A stretch of DNA of 23,342 nt from an uncultured Collinsella sp. (GTDB lineage: Bacteria; Actinomycetota; Coriobacteriia; Coriobacteriales; Coriobacteriaceae), in contig CABUQK010000015.1 of the NCBI GenBank assembly GCA_902493615.1, positions 1-23,342 on the forward strand, given 5' to 3'. Under the pieces are notes generated by a model, which saw nothing but the letters and a program-made list of their open reading frames with translations, did not search any database and was not told the origin of the DNA. Positions 21,115-23,342 of this stretch are shown here, piece after piece (positions within the stretch are counted from its first letter, which is position 1; every line of letters begins with the position of its first letter). Made by a program: the position numbers and the translations under genes.

Positions 21115-23342
21115 CTAGGCCTCGTTGTACACCGTCTTGAGCTTCAGCAGGTGAGCGTAGCGGTCCATAGCGGCCTGCTCGTTCTCCTTGAAGAGCTCCT
21201 CGGCGCGCTCGGGGAAGGAACGCGTCAGCGAAGCGTAACGGGCCTCGTTCATCAGGAACTCCTGATAACCGCCCGCGGGCTCCTTGGAATCGAGCGAGAA
21301 CTTCTTGCCGGCAGCAGCCTCGGGGTTGAAGCGGAAGAGGTTCCAGTAACCGCACTCGACAGCCTTCTTCATCTCGGCCTGGCAGTTCTGCATGCCGCCC
21401 TTCTTGATGGAGTGCATCTCGCAGGGGCTGTAGCCGATGATGAGGGACGGGCCGTCGTAGGCCTCGGCCTCGTGGATGGCCTTGAGGGTCTGAGCCGGGT
21501 TGGCGCCCATGGCGACCTGCGCCACGTAGATGTAGCCATAGCTCATAGCGATCTCGGCCAGAGACTTCTTCTTGGTCACCTTACCGGCAGCGGCGAACTG
21601 AGCGACCTGGCCCAGGTTCGAGGCCTTGGAGGCCTGACCGCCGGTGTTGGAGTAGACCTCGGTGTCGAAGACGAAGACGTTGATATTGTGGCCGGAAGCC
21701 AGGACGTGGTCCAGGCCACCGAAGCCGATGTCGTAGGCCCAACCGTCGCCACCGAAGACCCAGAAGGACTTCTTGGTGAGGTAAGCCTTGTCGGCGAGGA
21801 TCGCCTTGGAAGCGTCGCAGCCGCACTTCTCGAGCTCGGCAACGTAAGCGGCGGCAGCGGTCTTAGAGGCCTCGGCGTCGTTGACAGAGTCAATCCAAGC
21901 CTGACCGGCGGCCTTGAGCTCGTCGGACGGACCGTCAGCGGCGATGATCTCCTGCGTAGCAGCGATCAGCTTCTTCTGAACGGCCTCGTAGCCAACGGCC
22001 ATGCCCAGACCGTGCTCGGCATTGTCCTCGAACAGGGAGTTGTTCCACGCCGGGCCGTGACCGTCCTTGTCCTTGCAGTAAGGAGCGGTGGCAGCGGGGT
22101 TGCCCCAAATGGAGGAGCAGCCGGTGGCGTTGGAGATGAACATGCGGTCGCCGGCGACCTGGGTCACCAGACGTGCATAGGCGGTCTCGGCGCAGCCGGC
22201 GCAGGAGCCGGAGAACTCCAGGTAGGGCTGCTTAAACTGGCTGCCCTTGACGTTGGCCGCGATGAGCTCCTTCTTCTCGGAGACGTTCTCGACCATGTAG
22301 TCCCAAACGGGCTGCTGGTCCATCTCCTGCTCGGTGGGAACCATCTCGAGGGCGCCCTTGGGGCAGACCTTGACGCAGTTGGTGCAACCCATGCAGTCGA
22401 GCGGGGACACAGCCATAGTGAACTTCATGCCCTTGGCCTTGGGGCCCATGGCGTCGAGCGTGCGGGTAGCCTCGGGCGCGGCGGCAGCCTCGTCCTCGGT
22501 CATCGCGAACGGACGGATGGTGGCATGCGGGCACACGTAGGCGCACTGGTTGCACTGGATGCACTTGGTCTCGTCCCAGTGGGGAACGACCACGGCGACG
22601 CCGCGCTTCTCGTATGCGGAGGCGCCCAGCTCAAACTGGCCGTCGGCGCAATCGACGAAGGCGGAAACGGGCAGGCTGTCGCCGTCCATGCGATCGATGG
22701 GCTCGAGCAGGTTCTTGACCTGCTGGGCGATAGCGGACTTGGTCTCCTCGGAGAGCTCGACGGGAGCGGCATCCTCGGCGGTAGCCCAGTCGGCCGGAAC
22801 CTCGAACTTACGGAAAGCGGTAGCGCCGGCATCGATGGCCTTGTGGTTGGCGTCGACGATGGCCTGGCCCTTCTTCATGTAGGACTTGGTAGCCGCGTCC
22901 TTCATGTACTGCAGGGCGTCCTCGGCGGGCAGGACCTTGGCCAGCGCGAAGAAAGCGGACTGGAGCACCGTGTTGGTGCGCTTGCCCATGCCGACCTTGG
23001 CCGCCAGGTCGATAGCGTCGATCAGGTAGACGTTGACGTTGTTGTTCGCGATGTAGCGCTTGGCCACGGCGGGCATGTGCTCGGCGAACTCCTCGTCGCT
23101 CCACTGGCAGTTGACCAGGAAGGTGCCGCCCGGCTTGACGTCGCGGACCATCTTGAAGCCCTTAACGATGTAGCTGGGGTTATGGCAGGCGACAAAGTCG
23201 GCCTTGGTCACGTAGTACGGCGAACGGATCGGGGAATCACCAAAGCGCAGGTGCGAGACGGTGACGCCGCCGGTCTTCTTGGAGTCGTACTGGAAGTAGG
23301 CCTGGACGTACTTGTCGGTGTGGTCGCCGATGATCTTGATGG
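21115..23342 (-). CDS. nifJ: Pyruvate:ferredoxin (flavodoxin) oxidoreductase, partial
   Basis: The frame is open to the right edge, so the N-terminal part is missing; about 741 residues of an expected 1,170-1,190 are present. The enzyme converts pyruvate and CoA to acetyl-CoA and CO2, reducing ferredoxin or flavodoxin, and is central to anaerobic metabolism. The visible part includes the end of the CoA-binding/gamma region and a ferredoxin domain with two 4Fe-4S motifs: CIQCNQCAYVCPH (near 22522-22563) and CMGCTNCVKVCPKG (near 22354-22395). The thiamine diphosphate-binding beta region follows, with SGSCAGCAETAY, NATGCSSIWGNP, GGDGWAYDIGFGG and DTEVYSNTGGQ. These include the cysteines of the proximal cluster, and the reading is complete to a TAG. 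The oxygen-sensitive chemistry indicates an anaerobe. Its codon use is strongly biased, as for a highly expressed gene. Confidence 0.97.
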   Translation of the reverse strand, partial: IKIIGDHTDKYVQAYFQYDSKKTGGVTVSHLRFGDSPIRSPYYVTKADFVACHNPSYIVKGFKMVRDVKPGGTFLVNCQWSDEEFAEHMPAVAKRYIANNNVNVYLIDAIDLAAKVGMGKRTNTVLQSAFFALAKVLPAEDALQYMKDAATKSYMKKGQAIVDANHKAIDAGATAFRKFEVPADWATAEDAAPVELSEETKSAIAQQVKNLLEPIDRMDGDSLPVSAFVDCADGQFELGASAYEKRGVAVVVPHWDETKCIQCNQCAYVCPHATIRPFAMTEDEAAAAPEATRTLDAMGPKAKGMKFTMAVSPLDCMGCTNCVKVCPKGALEMVPTEQEMDQQPVWDYMVENVSEKKELIAANVKGSQFKQPYLEFSGSCAGCAETAYARLVTQVAGDRMFISNATGCSSIWGNPAATAPYCKDKDGHGPAWNNSLFEDNAEHGLGMAVGYEAVQKKLIAATQEIIAADGPSDELKAAGQAWIDSVNDAEASKTAAAAYVAELEKCGCDASKAILADKAYLTKKSFWVFGGDGWAYDIGFGGLDHVLASGHNINVFVFDTEVYSNTGGQASKASNLGQVAQFAAAGKVTKKKSLAEIAMSYGYIYVAQVAMGANPAQTLKAIHEAEAYDGPSLIIGYSPCEMHSIKKGGMQNCQAEMKKAVECGYWNLFRFNPEAAAGKKFSLDSKEPAGGYQEFLMNEARYASLTRSFPERAEELFKENEQAAMDRYAHLLKLKTVYNEA

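Overview
The window looks like chromosomal DNA of an anaerobic, high-GC Actinomycetota of the class Coriobacteriia, most like Collinsella. This is an inference from codon use, the AGGAGG-type ribosome binding sites, a pyruvate:ferredoxin oxidoreductase, and the mix of PTS sugar uptake with amino-acid catabolism. No rRNA, tRNA, CRISPR array, phage gene or transposase was seen. Nearly everything is on the minus strand; the only well-supported plus-strand gene is a C39-like protease at 12140-13174.

Layout from left to right. Positions 1-660 hold a possible 3' end of a plus-strand gene, a bidirectional terminator and a YfcE/MJ0936-type phosphodiesterase. Positions 755-4071 form an operon, read right to left, of a glycosyltransferase, a LytS-like histidine kinase and a LytTR response regulator. 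Positions 4243-6548 hold a UMF1/Atg22-like MFS transporter and a zinc-dependent phospholipase C-like protein. Positions 6641-8799 hold a second histidine kinase/LytTR regulator pair, paralogous to the first. Positions 8918-11779 hold an amino-acid permease followed by a metal-dependent amidohydrolase of the imidazolonepropionase/Xaa-Pro dipeptidase type. After the protease, 13628-19124 is a beta-glucoside locus: PRD-type PTS regulator, EIIA, EIIB, EIIC and a GH1 6-phospho-beta-glucosidase. Positions 19497-20459 encode carbamate kinase. From 21115 to the right edge lies the C-terminal two thirds of pyruvate:ferredoxin oxidoreductase (nifJ), cut by the window.

How the genes work together. The PTS operon should import and phosphorylate a beta-glucoside, cleave it inside the cell, and be controlled by a regulator that reads PTS phosphorylation. 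The permease/amidohydrolase pair suggests uptake and breakdown of an amino acid or small peptide. Carbamate kinase makes ATP from carbamoyl phosphate, and pyruvate:ferredoxin oxidoreductase oxidises pyruvate anaerobically. The two LytTR systems are a local duplicated signalling module of unknown signal.

The most unusual material is between genes. A 123-bp nested palindrome (28-nt arms) follows nifJ. A 60-bp near-perfect palindrome lies at 19313-19372. A REP-like repeat cluster at 13175-13560 shares its motifs with 19269-19388. Both two-component operons also have an intrinsic-terminator-shaped hairpin directly in front of their first gene.
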